In this document: in pieces, positions 11,003 to 22,249 of the stretch
How positions within the stretch are numbered: the stretch's first letter is position 1
Layout: the number at the start of each line of letters is the position of its first letter
DNA from: Epithemia pelagica
Taxonomy: Eukaryota > Bacillariophyta > Bacillariophyceae > Surirellales > Surirellaceae
Direction of reading: 5' to 3'
NCBI GenBank assembly: GCA_946965045.2
Contig: OX337239.1
Coordinates: forward strand, 496,001 to 560,000
Length of the DNA: 64,000 nt
The notes under the pieces: model-generated
The model's database searches: none
Told to the model about the DNA's origin: nothing
The model's input: only the letters and a program-made list of their open reading frames with translations
Position numbers and translations under genes: made by a program

Positions 11003-11380
11003 GATGTGGATGATGAGGAGGGATGGAACCCTGAAGAGAAAGTGTGTCAACTGTCAACTGTTAACCGACTTCACAAAGATCCACAATCATTGCGATGGAT
11101 CTTTGAACCGTCTGTCCATCGCTTAGCTCTCCAGATCTATTCGGCGGTCGCTCCTTCGTAGTGACGTCATCCTCTGGTTGACGTTTGACATCTTGACCAA
11201 TGTCCTATTTCGTCCGTCCTTCGGTCCTGCCAAAAACATGCTCTGGCAGAATTTCGTCGCGGTCGTCCACACAACCACAAGAAGAACACAACGACAACTC
11301 TCTTCTTGACTCTTTTGAAGCACACTCTGGGTTTGGACAGTCGGTCGATCTCTCTTTGGTGCTCTTTCTCTTGTGGATTC
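11003..11380. other. Bidirectional intergenic region
   Basis: About 380 bp between the divergent genes at 11002 (-) and 11381 (+), presumably holding both promoters. I cannot point to a specific element. Confidence 0.4.
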
Positions 11381-12619
11381 ATGGACGATTTAATGGCGGC
11401 TTCGACCCTGGTCGACCAATTGAGCATGGCAATACCCACCAATAGCAATCGTAGTAGGCTCCCTCCAACCGCTGCCAGCACTGCTACTGCCACCGTGCCT
11501 CAACAACACGACGCGGAAAGAGACAACGACTCCCAACCAAACAGAAACCAACGACAACCGTCACGACGACGACGACAAGACGATCCAACGACGTCGACCA
11601 CCACCGCCACAACCAACAAGGACGACCCTCTTAAAGACGACAACGACAAGGAGGACACCAAAGAGACAGACACCAACAACCATGGCCCAACAAGAACCAC
11701 CCAGAACATGAAAACGAGCACCCGTGCCGTGGAGGAGAATGGGGAGGAGGATCGTGATGACGATGACGACGAGAAGGATGACAATGAATCAAACCATGAT
11801 GATGATGAAGAGGAAGCCAATCACAAGGCATCCGTAATGGTGTCACCCAGCAGAACTTTGGCCGATACCGGTGTCTTTGCCACATTTGGCAGTCCGAGTG
11901 GCCCCAACGAAACCAACCACAACCACAACAACACTACTACCAACAACGGTAGCAAACGCGGTCCCTACAAACGCAATGCCTTGATTTATGCCGAATTTCT
12001 CGACATGGGACGTCGCTGTGGCAATACCTATGTTTATTGTCGCCATTGTTATCAAGTCTACTTGGATCACAGCCAAAGTAATAACAGTACTACCAATGCA
12101 AACGACAAACCAACGCCGTATATTTGTCGCAAACGACCCGAAACCTGTCGCACGCATTTGGTCGCCTGTCCCAATTATCAACGCTACCGACATGAACATG
12201 GCATTCGAGATGTCGTGCCCGGTCCGGCTGTGCCCATTCCGCCGCCATCCTTGCCAGTGGCAGCTAGCACTACGACTCCGACGACGACGACTCATCGTCC
12301 TTCTCGCAAACGACCCCTTCCCGAACTTCCGTCCATCACAATTACTACCACGAAACGACCATCCAAACCATCACGTACCGCCACCACCACCAATCCTCCT
12401 CCAACGACGACGATTGGACAAAGTGTTCCGGAACGATTGGCCGCCGTCGAAGCCTGGCTCGGTGCGGCACCCACTCCCACCACAACCTCCACACGACGAA
12501 CAAGCACGACGCCCACCATTACCATTTTGCAACGCATCAAGTATTTGGAAGCCAATTATGGATTGGAAGGAACTGGATTGAAAATTGCTCAACGATTGGA
12601 ACAACTCGAAAATTTGTAA
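11381..12619 (+). CDS. Cys/His zinc-binding protein with acidic linker and C-terminal coiled coil
   Basis: A 412-residue intron-less protein. Residues ~1-175 are low-complexity, with Arg/Asp/Glu-rich and poly-acidic stretches. Residues ~195-270 carry a candidate zinc site: YVYCRHCYQVYL (C-x2-C) followed by CRKRPETCRTHLVACPNY (C-x6-C, then H and C). This resembles a BED/C2H2-like finger and follows a basic KRGPYKR patch suited to nuclear import or DNA contact. A Pro/Thr-rich linker leads to a C-terminal heptad region (ILQRIKYLEANYG ... IAQRLEQLENL) that could dimerise. The longer frame begins at a non-ATG codon, so I use the first ATG, 11381. A DNA-binding role is inferred. Confidence 0.6.
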   Translation: MDDLMAASTLVDQLSMAIPTNSNRSRLPPTAASTATATVPQQHDAERDNDSQPNRNQRQPSRRRRQDDPTTSTTTATTNKDDPLKDDNDKEDTKETDTNNHGPTRTTQNMKTSTRAVEENGEEDRDDDDDEKDDNESNHDDDEEEANHKASVMVSPSRTLADTGVFATFGSPSGPNETNHNHNNTTTNNGSKRGPYKRNALIYAEFLDMGRRCGNTYVYCRHCYQVYLDHSQSNNSTTNANDKPTPYICRKRPETCRTHLVACPNYQRYRHEHGIRDVVPGPAVPIPPPSLPVAASTTTPTTTTHRPSRKRPLPELPSITITTTKRPSKPSRTATTTNPPPTTTIGQSVPERLAAVEAWLGAAPTPTTTSTRRTSTTPTITILQRIKYLEANYGLEGTGLKIAQRLEQLENL

Positions 12620-13733
12620 GAAAAAGTCCGCACATGTCGACGATCTGAATACTAGCGCGCGCATGATGATTCGCCAGTGTTCGTACTGGACCCGTTTTCG
12701 ACCACTGAAAAAGCCTCCTGTTCCAAGTCAACATGGGATGGTTCCATGATATTTTATTGATTCCAGGAGTACACGCCCTTCGGTCCTACCGTTTGTCACG
12801 CAGAGTTTGCAACCACAGCCGTGTGTTGGAACCCACCAACAACACTGGTACCAAACGTCTGTCCCAAACGGCAGGAGCGAAGGACGTACTTCTAGCTACA
12901 ATCATCACATGAGGGTTTTCGGCCAGAGCCGCCACCAAGACGACTGTTTCGGTTTCGCAAAGTCTGTCACAACTCACAACAACAAAACAGAGAACATGAG
13001 ACATTGTCCCAAGAGGCATTGCAAAATCCCAATACTCCACTGACGGAGTCTGTTTGTTTCGCAGCCATGACAAATTTTGGTGCAGGTAGTAGTACTACGA
13101 GAAAGGCCGTTTTCGACCCACTCGAGATCCCAATGGACGGGACGTGGTGTTCACTCGCACCACCCACCGGAACAAGGTACGTGTTTGTCACGACTGGTAC
13201 AGTGTTCGACCTCCCTCTCCAACCTTCTTTGGTTTTGATTTCGGCTTCACGATTGTGTGGACCATCCAAGAATTCAAACGATGCATTTCGTTCGTCCGTG
13301 TTTGACCATTGGATTTTGTGCTCGTGTTGTTTTCGGGCGTGTCTTTGTGAGAAAAAATGTTGCGGATTTCCGTTTTGTTAGGACGGATTCCCCATTACCA
13401 ATGCGGAAAGGCAGGATCACGACATGTCGTGAGTACTTTATATGTTTATATACATCGGAACTGCGACGGCAGCATTGGACACGTAGGATTCATCATCCGG
13501 CAGCCCAGTAGTAGCAAACGAGGAATTCGGAAGTATGACGTAACCTGTGAATCGAGTATAGCACAAAGAGTACCCCCACACAGGAATACCCAACACCGCA
13601 TAGAAGGTCCACGACTGTCCGTAGTCCAAACTCAACATTGGCACAGGCACAGGCACGATCGATCCACCATTTCCCATTTCCATTGGCCTCATAAAACACA
13701 AAAATCAACACCTCATTTTCGGAACCTTTTTTT
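12620..13733. other. Intergenic region, no supported gene
   Basis: Overlapping short frames on both strands (for example 12786-13073 and 12967-13269, minus) look weakly protein-like and could be pieces of a decayed gene, but no domain is recognisable and they sit in different frames. Confidence 0.4.
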
Positions 13734-15140
13734 ATGCAATTTGCAACCTTTCCTGCAACATCCCGAACCAATGTCTTGCTAAGCAGCATCATCACCACCT
13801 TGGTGTTGTTGTCTCCTAGCAAAAATTCTCTCGCCAACGCCTTTTTGGCAGCCGACGTCCATCCCTTTGCCATTTCCCATTCCGTCGTCGCCGCACGAAC
13901 TGCTTTCTCTTCGTCGAGTACGCTCCGAACGCCAGACCATGCCTCGCATCACTGGACACCCACCCGTCAACAAATGAATCCGGATACCATCACACTTCCT
14001 CGACCAGCCTTTGTCCCATTGGACAATACAAACAATAACAATTATAACAACAACAAACCCCCAGGCGATTCCCTGGTACAATTGGCGCATCCCTTGGCCG
14101 CCGGCGCCGTGGCTCTGCAAACCATGGTCGTTCAACCTCTCATGGACAAGATGGGAGAAGTCTTTCCTTGGCATGCCGCCGCCGCAGCATCCGCCTGTGC
14201 CATGGATTCGGCACCAATCGACTTGGAAAATGGCTTGTCCCTGGTGAGTCATGTCGCCATGAATGCCATGGCCTTGTTTGGTGCTCCGTCCTCCATGTGT
14301 ACCATGGGCATTCGAGCCGCCACAGTTCTGGCACAAGTCTTGTCCACGTCGGAATTTCACTTGTCGTCGTCCCAGTCGATTACGGCCCCCGAAGAATGCA
14401 TCTTTCAACTCGTCTCGCTCTACGTTGCCTTGACCAGTTTGTTTCAACACGTGTCTCATCATGCCGTTTCCTCCACGGTGCCCTCCTCCAAGGAATATCG
14501 GGCCTACCAAATTTGGATGAAACCTCATGGAATGACCTTGAAACAATTCAATACCCTCTCCTCCTTTGCCGTGGACTGGGTGACCTTGGACGAAGGACAG
14601 ATTGTGGAACCAAATGCCAACAGCAAGGACGATTCGGCCTTGTATTGGTTGTACAAGGGCACAGTCCAAGTCCAACCGAATCCCCATTCGTCCTCCTCGT
14701 CGTCGTATACCTTGCACGCCAATCCGTTGACCCAACACTGGTCGGCCGCCGGAGGTGCTTCGACGGGTGTGTTGGGAGAATTGGAGTTCTTGAGGGCCAT
14801 GGATGGTCCCTCCCGTTCATCCTCATTATCGTCATCTCCTGCCCATGCCATGATGCAAGCCGTTTGGGAACAAGTGCAGTCAGTGGTGGCTGGTCCGAAT
14901 CAAACGGAACCAACACCCCAAAAAAAAGAAGAAGAAGAATGTCTCTTGTCGTCGTCATGTGAATCATGGACGACGGGTCCCGGAGGGGCCACCCTGTTGC
15001 GATTGGACACGACGGCAGCCGTCAACTTGTTGCATCAATACGATGAAAGTTTGGAACAACCGCTGCGCAATCTCGTCTGGCACGGCCTTCACGCCAAACG
15101 GCAAATGGGTCCAACGGCGGCGGCGGCGGCGTCCCAGTAA
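13734..15140 (+). CDS. Predicted plastid protein with cyclic-nucleotide-binding-like fold
   Basis: A 468-residue intron-less protein. The first ~36 residues form a signal peptide (NVLLSSIITTLVLLSP...) ending SLANA-F, matching the A-F cleavage motif of diatom plastid proteins, so import through the complex plastid membranes is likely. Residues ~110-250 are helical and hydrophobic in part. Residues ~270-375 (FNTLSSFAVDWVTLDEGQIV, then LYWLYKGTVQV, then TGVLGELEFLRAM) follow the beta-barrel rhythm of cNMP-binding or Popeye-type domains, including a G-E-L-E-F stretch where a phosphate-binding cassette would lie. Nucleotide binding is not certain, because the canonical PBC Arg is not evident. No neighbour suggests a pathway. 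Confidence 0.5.
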   Translation: MQFATFPATSRTNVLLSSIITTLVLLSPSKNSLANAFLAADVHPFAISHSVVAARTAFSSSSTLRTPDHASHHWTPTRQQMNPDTITLPRPAFVPLDNTNNNNYNNNKPPGDSLVQLAHPLAAGAVALQTMVVQPLMDKMGEVFPWHAAAAASACAMDSAPIDLENGLSLVSHVAMNAMALFGAPSSMCTMGIRAATVLAQVLSTSEFHLSSSQSITAPEECIFQLVSLYVALTSLFQHVSHHAVSSTVPSSKEYRAYQIWMKPHGMTLKQFNTLSSFAVDWVTLDEGQIVEPNANSKDDSALYWLYKGTVQVQPNPHSSSSSSYTLHANPLTQHWSAAGGASTGVLGELEFLRAMDGPSRSSSLSSSPAHAMMQAVWEQVQSVVAGPNQTEPTPQKKEEEECLLSSSCESWTTGPGGATLLRLDTTAAVNLLHQYDESLEQPLRNLVWHGLHAKRQMGPTAAAAASQ

Positions 15141-16422
15141 AACCCTCCTCCACTAGACACACACACAACCACACACAATGCACAAGACACTAGACATGAC
15201 CACACATCCGGACAAGACTTGCACCATCACCACAAGGCCTCGGATACGAGAGATTGTGCTCTCAGAGCCTGCCGTGTCTGGGTGATCCGGTCTCGAGACC
15301 AAACACATCTTTCCATACACGCTATATGACTACTGCTACGACTGCTGCTCGTATTCCTTGGTCCATTTTGTGTTCCTCGTCGTTAGGCAGATTGACACCG
15401 TATCCATGGATCGGCCGTGGCTCTACACATGCACACACACAAGGTGTACCAAATGTGAGCCGAGCTTGCCCCCGAGACTTGCCACACACAAACGAGAAGG
15501 ACACGAGACCTTGGCATATACCGCATCGAAACAAGAAACCCGATAGACGCTAGAAAAAGAGATGTAGTGATGCTATATAGATACCAATCTTCTCATTCTG
15601 TTGTGGTATATTGTATCCGTCAGCGTATAAAGGGTCACATCCACCACTCGATCCAGCAGTAAACTACATTGCACCACACGATCTGTTGACACACAGACGA
15701 TGTCTATGCCTGGGGGACCCTGCCACGAGCAAGGATGGTTGATTTATAGTGTTCTATTGGACTCAATCTTTAGTTTTCTACTTGCATGAGAGCAGTTGGA
15801 ATGCCTACCTACCGTGTCTATGGAAAAAGGTCTTCTAGAGGTAGACCTACTAGCATAACTTGGGGAAGAAAGAATGAGATGTGCGGTCGTCCGGCGGAGA
15901 GAACACGTCACGCATTGCGGTTTGCGGTCGCCTTAGACTCGGAAAGAAGACAATGGGGATATGACAAATAATAATGACGACAAGATTGGGGTGCACTTGC
16001 ACTATATCGGTACAGCAGGTCAACGATAAGGCCCATCATTGGATCCCCGGCAGATTGTGCAGAAAGCAGAAAGATGCCAGGGAACGATGATGACAGAGAT
16101 GTTTGAGATCGAGCAGATAGTAGGAGTAGTTCCCGCCGTGTGAAAGTCCCAGCGGTGATGTTTGGTAGTCGCTGATTGGTCAGCAGATTCAATCCGTTAA
16201 CGGAACATGTGCAACATGAAACATGAAGCTTGACCTTCTGCTTGGGGGTACTGCCAAAGATATGGGGGAAGGATGTCGACTCCTGTTGAGTCACAGTTGG
16301 GACACCACCAAAATCGAATAGGAGAGAGACCTGATGAACGATACCATACAAAAACCGAGACGAAATCTTCCAAAGCCACAAAAAAAAACCAGCCCCCCAA
16401 ACGAACAAGACAACATCGCGCT
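15141..16422. other. Intergenic region, no supported gene
   Basis: No conserved coding signal. A minus-strand open frame (15908-16465, 185 codons) has no recognisable domain and overlaps the coiled-coil remnant described next. Confidence 0.4.
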
Positions 16423-16987
16423 TCAACCCAAATAGTGGATGGAACAAAAGAGGCCCAAAAGCCAAAAGCAGAGTCTGCGCGCTTTGCCGGTACTCGTACT
16501 CGTACTTATTTCGCGAGAACGGACAATGGCAAGAAGAATCCCGTCCACCGAATCGAACAGTGGAGGATCGGGTAAGATCGTCTTGTTCTTCAAAGCGCTT
16601 GAGTCGGCAAGTTGACGTTTACATTCCTCCAACTGATTTCTGAGGTCTTGGCAAGTCGCCTCACTTGATTCCTTTTCAAGATGCTGCTTCGAGAGCTCCG
16701 CAGTGGTTGCTTTGTCAGCATGTTCTTTTGATTTTGTCAACCTCACTTTGACTTTGGACAAGTTGTACGGCAGTCTGGGAGGAATCGCGTTCTTTGTCTT
16801 TGACGGCCATGGCTTCTGCCCGTTTCGGAGACTCGACCGTTGCCTCAAGTTCTAAGAGAACTTGAGACAACGGTCGACTCTCTGCAACAGGCAATGTGGC
16901 AAGGGCAGCTGAAAGAAACAATTGATGTCGTAGATTCCTTTGAGCGATCTGCCGTTCAAACCAACCATGCATCTCAGATTGCCACAT
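16423..16987 (-). pseudogene. Frameshifted coiled-coil protein remnant
   Basis: Two overlapping minus-strand frames each carry coiled-coil-like sequence. The upstream one (16987-16715) reads through VLLELEATVES and VKDKERDSSQTAVQLVQSQS. The downstream one (to 16423) reads LTKSKEHADKATTAELSKQH, then DLRNQLEECKRQLADSS. Together they look like one heptad-repeat protein split by a frame change near 16740-16800. I see no GT-AG pair that would join them, so a frameshift or decay is favoured over splicing. The family is unknown. A long hairpin lies inside the upstream part. Confidence 0.4.
16833..16877. repeat. Long inverted repeat (21-nt arms, 3-nt loop)
   Basis: The left arm (16833-16853) and right arm (16857-16877) are reverse complements with one mismatch, around the loop aag. 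On the minus strand the arms encode part of the coiled-coil frame, so this is within apparent former coding sequence. Confidence 0.9.
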
Positions 16988-17691
16988 AGGATTTACAGGA
17001 GCAGAACGCAGTGTTCAAGTTGCAAGTTGGTCACCATTTTTGTACCGCCTGACGGGCGTTTCGACGGGCGTTGCTTCGCCAAGAGCATGCAAAGTAGTGT
17101 TGGGGTAACGGTCTCATTCTGATGGGCACGGGGAATCAAGACCTTGTCCACCTTGGAGACTTGTCCCCCCAGTATTCTAATGATAAGCTCCAGGAGCTGG
17201 AGCTACGGCTCGTTCCCGTTCAATTGGCCGCCTCCTGCGTTCCTTGTTGTTGTCGTCGTTATCCAACAAAACACAAGACACAACAATCAAACAAAACACA
17301 CTTGGTTCGCTCTTCTTCGTTGTCCTCCGTCTCATTTGAGAGCGATCATGGTCTTGTCGAGACTTGGTTTTGAAGAAACCAGCAAACAATCCAGCGTGTA
17401 AACAAAGCTAGTTTCACATTAGATTCTCGTTAGTTACTACTGTGACATGTTTCGATTAGCGTACGCAGAGCTCGTTTGGGGCCTGGCCATCACAAGTCTC
17501 TTCAAAAGAGAATCATAGTCTCTCACACGACGACGACGACAACAACAACGCTGTGACATGGATTGTCATTCACAATAGATGTATGAATAAACATCGATCA
17601 CTATTTCTATAGATGTATGAGTTAACATCGCCCACTATATCTATTGAATACTTGAGATGGCGAGAACGTTTGCCGTGTTTCGCATACCTCC
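16988..17691. other. Intergenic region with a 34-bp tandem repeat
   Basis: Two adjacent copies of a 34-bp unit starting atagatgtatga (17575-17608 and 17609-17642) lie just downstream of the telobox gene. A CGA/CAA triplet run precedes them (about 17527-17550). No gene is supported. Confidence 0.7.
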
Positions 17692-20600
17692 TCAACAGGA
17701 ACTAGAGGCCATGGCGGCTTTGTAAGAAGAGACCATGTCTGGCGGCAACTTGATTTCACCCCGGTTCACCATAGTCCGGAACCGATCTTTGACTTGGACA
17801 TTGGTCCGGCGGCACAGGCGGTTGTCGCAATTGTCCTTGATCATGCGCCATTTGGGACCAAAGCGCATATATCCTTCGTATACCGCCTCGCTTTCGTCAG
17901 CGGTCCAGGCATTACGACGGCGTGGTGCCGATCTAACACTCACCGGATCTTTCCATATCTCATCCTCATACTTTTGAGTTGACAACGGCGCTGGAGCTGC
18001 ATGGGGGCCGTGGCCTGGAAGATTGACTCGTGCCCGTTGGGAGGATCCGCCGACATTCTGACTGGCTGGATCGACAATCTCGTCATCCTCCACATCCTCA
18101 ATCATTAACCGGAAGGATGATCGCGATGGCGGTGGTCGTGGTAGATTCAAAATAGGAGCCGCGGATGCGTTTATCGTTCGATTCACTTCGGTCCTGGATA
18201 ATTTTGGTGCTGGACCATCCGCCGTCTGCACGGTGGATTCATCTCTACGTCTCTTATCTCCCTGCGGTGAATATTCCTCCTCTTTGATTGCAACCGCTGC
18301 GATTGGGGGAGGTTTGTCTGAATTTCGCTTTGTCGTTTCGCTAGGAGCATTCCGTCTACCAGTGGGAGATGTTTCATTCAAGACGTCATCCTTCTCCTCC
18401 TCGTTGTCATCATTGAAACGACTGGGCATGGTAACATTCTCGTCCATTTCAGACGTCGCAGACATGCTCGCGGTGCGTTCGGCAGCCGCACGTTTTGCTT
18501 CTGCTTCACTCGTCAATTCTGGGACAGCCGCAGCGGCCACCTCTGCCGCAGCTGCGAGGGACGTAACCATGGACGATCGTAACGCATTGCCGCTTTGTTT
18601 CAAAGGAATCGACGATGGCTCTCGTTGTGATTTCGGATGACTGCGCGGCGCTTTTCGTGGAAGATGTTGCCGAACAAAGTTGTCTTTCTGAGCACCATTG
18701 GCATCCTCGTCTTTGGTTTCCGTCTGAGATTGATTGCTCGTGCTCGGAGTCTTGGATGTCTCCACAGATGATTGTTTGAGCTGGTGCTGCTTTTGTCCTT
18801 GGACTTGTTTCATGTATCGCTCTTTCGCATCTTCTTCCTCCCAGGCTTTTTCCTGCCGACGAAGCAGGTCCGAATCATCTTCCTCATCCTTGTCGTTGTG
18901 TTGTCCTTCCTCATCCTCTTTCTCTCCGTTCCTGTCTTTGCTTTCCCCAATTTGATCTGGTGGCTCTTCTCCATCCGTTCGACTCGTGTTGTTGTTTGAC
19001 ATGTCTTTGAGAAACTGTTCCGGATACTGACTGTCGCTGTGGAAGTGGGCTCCATCTGGTTCGGGTCGAAAAAATCCCACCCGGCGCTTATTGGTGGAGG
19101 ACGGGCTAGATACGGAGTTGTTGGTTCGAAAGGAGATTCGTCGCAATCGCGTTTCCTGTTCCTCCTCCTGAGACAAGATTTCGCTGTGTGCATTCTCTCT
19201 TTTGGAAGTGGAAGGTGTAGTGGATTCGGCATCCACGGCCGAGTCTGGGTTGGTACGATGATCGGACGGAGGTGGATCGGGTGCTTGCAGAGATGACGAC
19301 GCATTAGGCGATGACATTCGCGGCATGGTCTTGGCCTTTTTGGTAGTTGTACGTATGCGACTCAAACTCTTCTCGTTGCTCCCTCGTGGACGGCGTTGTG
19401 TCGATGTGGACAAGCGAGATGTTGTGGGATCCGCTTCACCACCCTTGTGGGGGCTGCGCGAATGGGTGGCCACAGCTACTGCAGTGGTTTCGTCTGGCAT
19501 GCCATTGGTTTCCAGGTCATTTTCCTCCTCGTCGTCCATGCCATAGCTGGAAACATCGTCCTGATCATGATCTTCATCGTCCATGGCCACTAGGGGAGCT
19601 CGTACACCTCCATAACCCAATTGAACAAAGGTGGGAATTGTCAAGATACGTTCCGACCATTTCAACAACAAATCTCGTGACTGGAACAAGAGTTTGGCAG
19701 TCGGAGTAAAACATTAAAGGTCAACAAAAAAGAGGTACCATACGAAAACGTAATGCAATGAGAAAAAGAATCCACATGATAAAACAACGATTCAGTCCTT
19801 TCATTCGCACACCTACCTTTTGTTGGAGTGTGGCAAAGGAATACGTGGTGGATGCACCCAATGAAACGGCGAGAGCATCATCGTAGAGGCCTTGCGGCTG
19901 AGGATCCATCCCATCCAATTGCTTTAAAAATTGGGTGAGCGAGGAGGGAAGGCCTCTGTTTCGTGCGGTGGTGTTACCTTCGGAAGAAAAGATGCGAAAC
20001 AATGCCGACCTGTACTCGTGCACGGCTTGTTCGAGGCTGGCCCTCTCGTCACCACCACGGCCCAATGGTACGTCTGTTTCTTCTCCCAATCGTGATGGTG
20101 GCATGGCAGGAGGGTCATGAGATGTCGTACTCTGGAAAGATTGACGCATAATATCTTGCAATCGTTGTCGAAACGTGGCCAGAACTCGTTGAACTTGAAG
20201 CAATTGTACCACATGTCGAAACTCGGCTTGAAACATGGCATGTTCGTGCACCGCATCACCGTCTTGTGTCTTTTCCTCAAGATTTGTGTGGTTCCGGTTT
20301 GTTGTTGTTGTTGTTGTTGTTGTCGTCGTAGGGTTCTCTAACAACATATTGGCGGTGGGTTGCAAGCACGTTTGACGCACCGCACGAAATTCCTGTTCCA
20401 AGGCTTGCCATTCTCGAGCCGGAATACGGTGGGCCGGTCGAGTCAAACCTTCCGTATCGCTTCCATTCCAATCGTCCTCAGGTTCATCCGTTGCGGAGGT
20501 CTGCAGACATCCCAAGGAAATGGATAAAAAGGCAATTTGCAAACGGGTCCACAAGCGGCCCCGACGGATCAAGACACTTTGGTGGTTATTCCTATTGAGA

Positions 20601-21001
20601 TGGCCTGGAGTGTTTGTCCGCTCCTCGGTTCCGTTCCACGAAACAGACAAGAGGACTTGCAGGGCCGTTTGCAAATGACCATAGTCCTGCACGAGAGCGG
20701 CCGTGGAGGGTGGTTGTAGACAGGCGAGATGGGCAAAGTATTCCACCACATCCATTTGGGATTGCGACAAGCTCGGCCGATCGGAGGGAACATTGGTAAA
20801 GACTCGTGATAGGGACCGCGCCAGGCGAGGACCGGACGACGACAATAATCGAGATGGAGGAGGAGGAAGTTTGGGAGGGGGAAGGTCTGATGTAGATGAA
20901 AGCGAGAAAAGAGATGTTTCGCGCGTTGTGGCAGAGAGTGCCGTTGCCTTTGGTGGTTTGGTCATGTTGGTTTGGGTCGCAATATCTCTGTTCTCCGACA
21001 T
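17692..21001 (-). CDS. TRF-like telobox Myb protein (putative telomere-repeat-binding factor)
   Basis: Two exons: 21001-19817 and 19680-17692. The 136-bp intron (donor GTAGGT, acceptor CCAG) falls in phase 0 after LQQK, giving 1057 residues. The C-terminal 74 residues (17695-17916) form a single Myb/SANT domain, WTADESEAVYEGYMRFG, ending in NVQVKDRFRTM. This matches the telobox third helix (consensus V-D-x-K-D-K-x-R) that reads telomeric repeats in TRF1/TRF2/Taz1-type proteins. The N-terminal half (residues ~80-395) is largely helical, compatible with a TRFH dimerisation domain but not demonstrable by eye. The middle is long, acidic and Ser/Thr rich. This architecture, helical N-terminus plus one C-terminal telobox, is that of shelterin TRFs. 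The start is the first ATG; the frame extends further upstream without one. It could instead be a general SANT regulator. Confidence 0.65.
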
Positions 21002-22249
21002 GATGGGCAGAATAGAACGAAAACTGACTCTTTCTTTCAATCAACAGGACGAAATCGTCTCATTTGTTGCGGTTCTTGGTCTTGTGTTGTTGTTTTTCCA
21101 CAGACAATATGTCAGGTGGGAATCAGCGTGGGTAAAGGCAATCAGGAACGGATGGGTCGCTCGAAACTGTTGCGTTGTGGTTTAATAGGGGTAGAGAAAT
21201 CCGGTGGAATTCTTTTTGTTCGTTTGGAACACCACACGCTCTACTTTTGTATGTTGGATTGACTTTTCTTTTGGTGCCGAGACAAGCTAATGAGACAAGA
21301 ACAAATGAAAATGACATGAAAGACGATGGAAGTGAATCAATGAAAGAGAGCGTTCATCGCCCGTCTTGCTTCCTTTTGCTTGCGCGTTGGTCGTTTTGAA
21401 AAAGAGTGTAGAGTTCGTCCGCCCGCCCGTAGAAGGGCACGCGCAGAGAAGGACGATGGTCGCGCTATACCCACGTAAAGGGTAGCTCACAAAAGGGAAA
21501 GGTAGCAAGATATAATATAGAAGTACTCCTCTATTATTGCTCCATATCTCCTATGTACTTTGAATTTTCCATCGAGATGCGTCCAACACAACCAGGAATG
21601 GTTCTTGGGATTGGGTTTATGGTGTTGATTGTAGACCTATATGTGCCCTAACAGAGTATTTTGAACTATATTGTAACAGGCATGCCTTTTTTGCGTTGGA
21701 TAAGAGCCGTCGTCGTTCAGAAAAATCAAACATGTCGACCGGCTACGACAAAATCGATCGGATTGGGAAAGCGAGAGGACCGGTAAGGTCGTCATGGCCG
21801 GCATCGGACGACATAGCTATGTGCTGCTTATTGTTGCCCCGAGTTAATCGCATTTTGGTCGCTGTAGTTTGGAGAGTGCAAAAAGGATCGATGTGTATCC
21901 AATTCTGGATGGGAAATGGGAAAACCACCCCATGGGTTGCGCTGTTGTATCCATCGACAGCGGCATGGATTGTGCGGTTGTTTCCATCGAAGGTATCATG
22001 GTTGATTCACTTTCAATGATGATAGACGTAAACAGATGCTAGAACGATGTCATTGCCTTGGAATCTACTCCGTACCTAATACCCCACGAAATTGGTGCGC
22101 CGATGATGGATCCTTAGCACCCGGAAACACGAATCAGGTGAGACGTGATCAAGACGTTCTATTTCCATCATTACGAGCCTCTGTCGTTCAGACGCAAAAA
22201 CGGAAACCGAATCAGGGAACCACAAAACAACAAGAGCTCTTGCGAAACC
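21002..22249. other. Bidirectional intergenic region
   Basis: About 1.25 kb separates the divergent telobox and VIT-VWA genes. No other gene is supported; short frames here lack domains. Confidence 0.5.

Noticed and set aside
15908-16465. 185-codon minus-strand open frame
   Set aside because: No domain; overlaps the end of the coiled-coil remnant in another frame.
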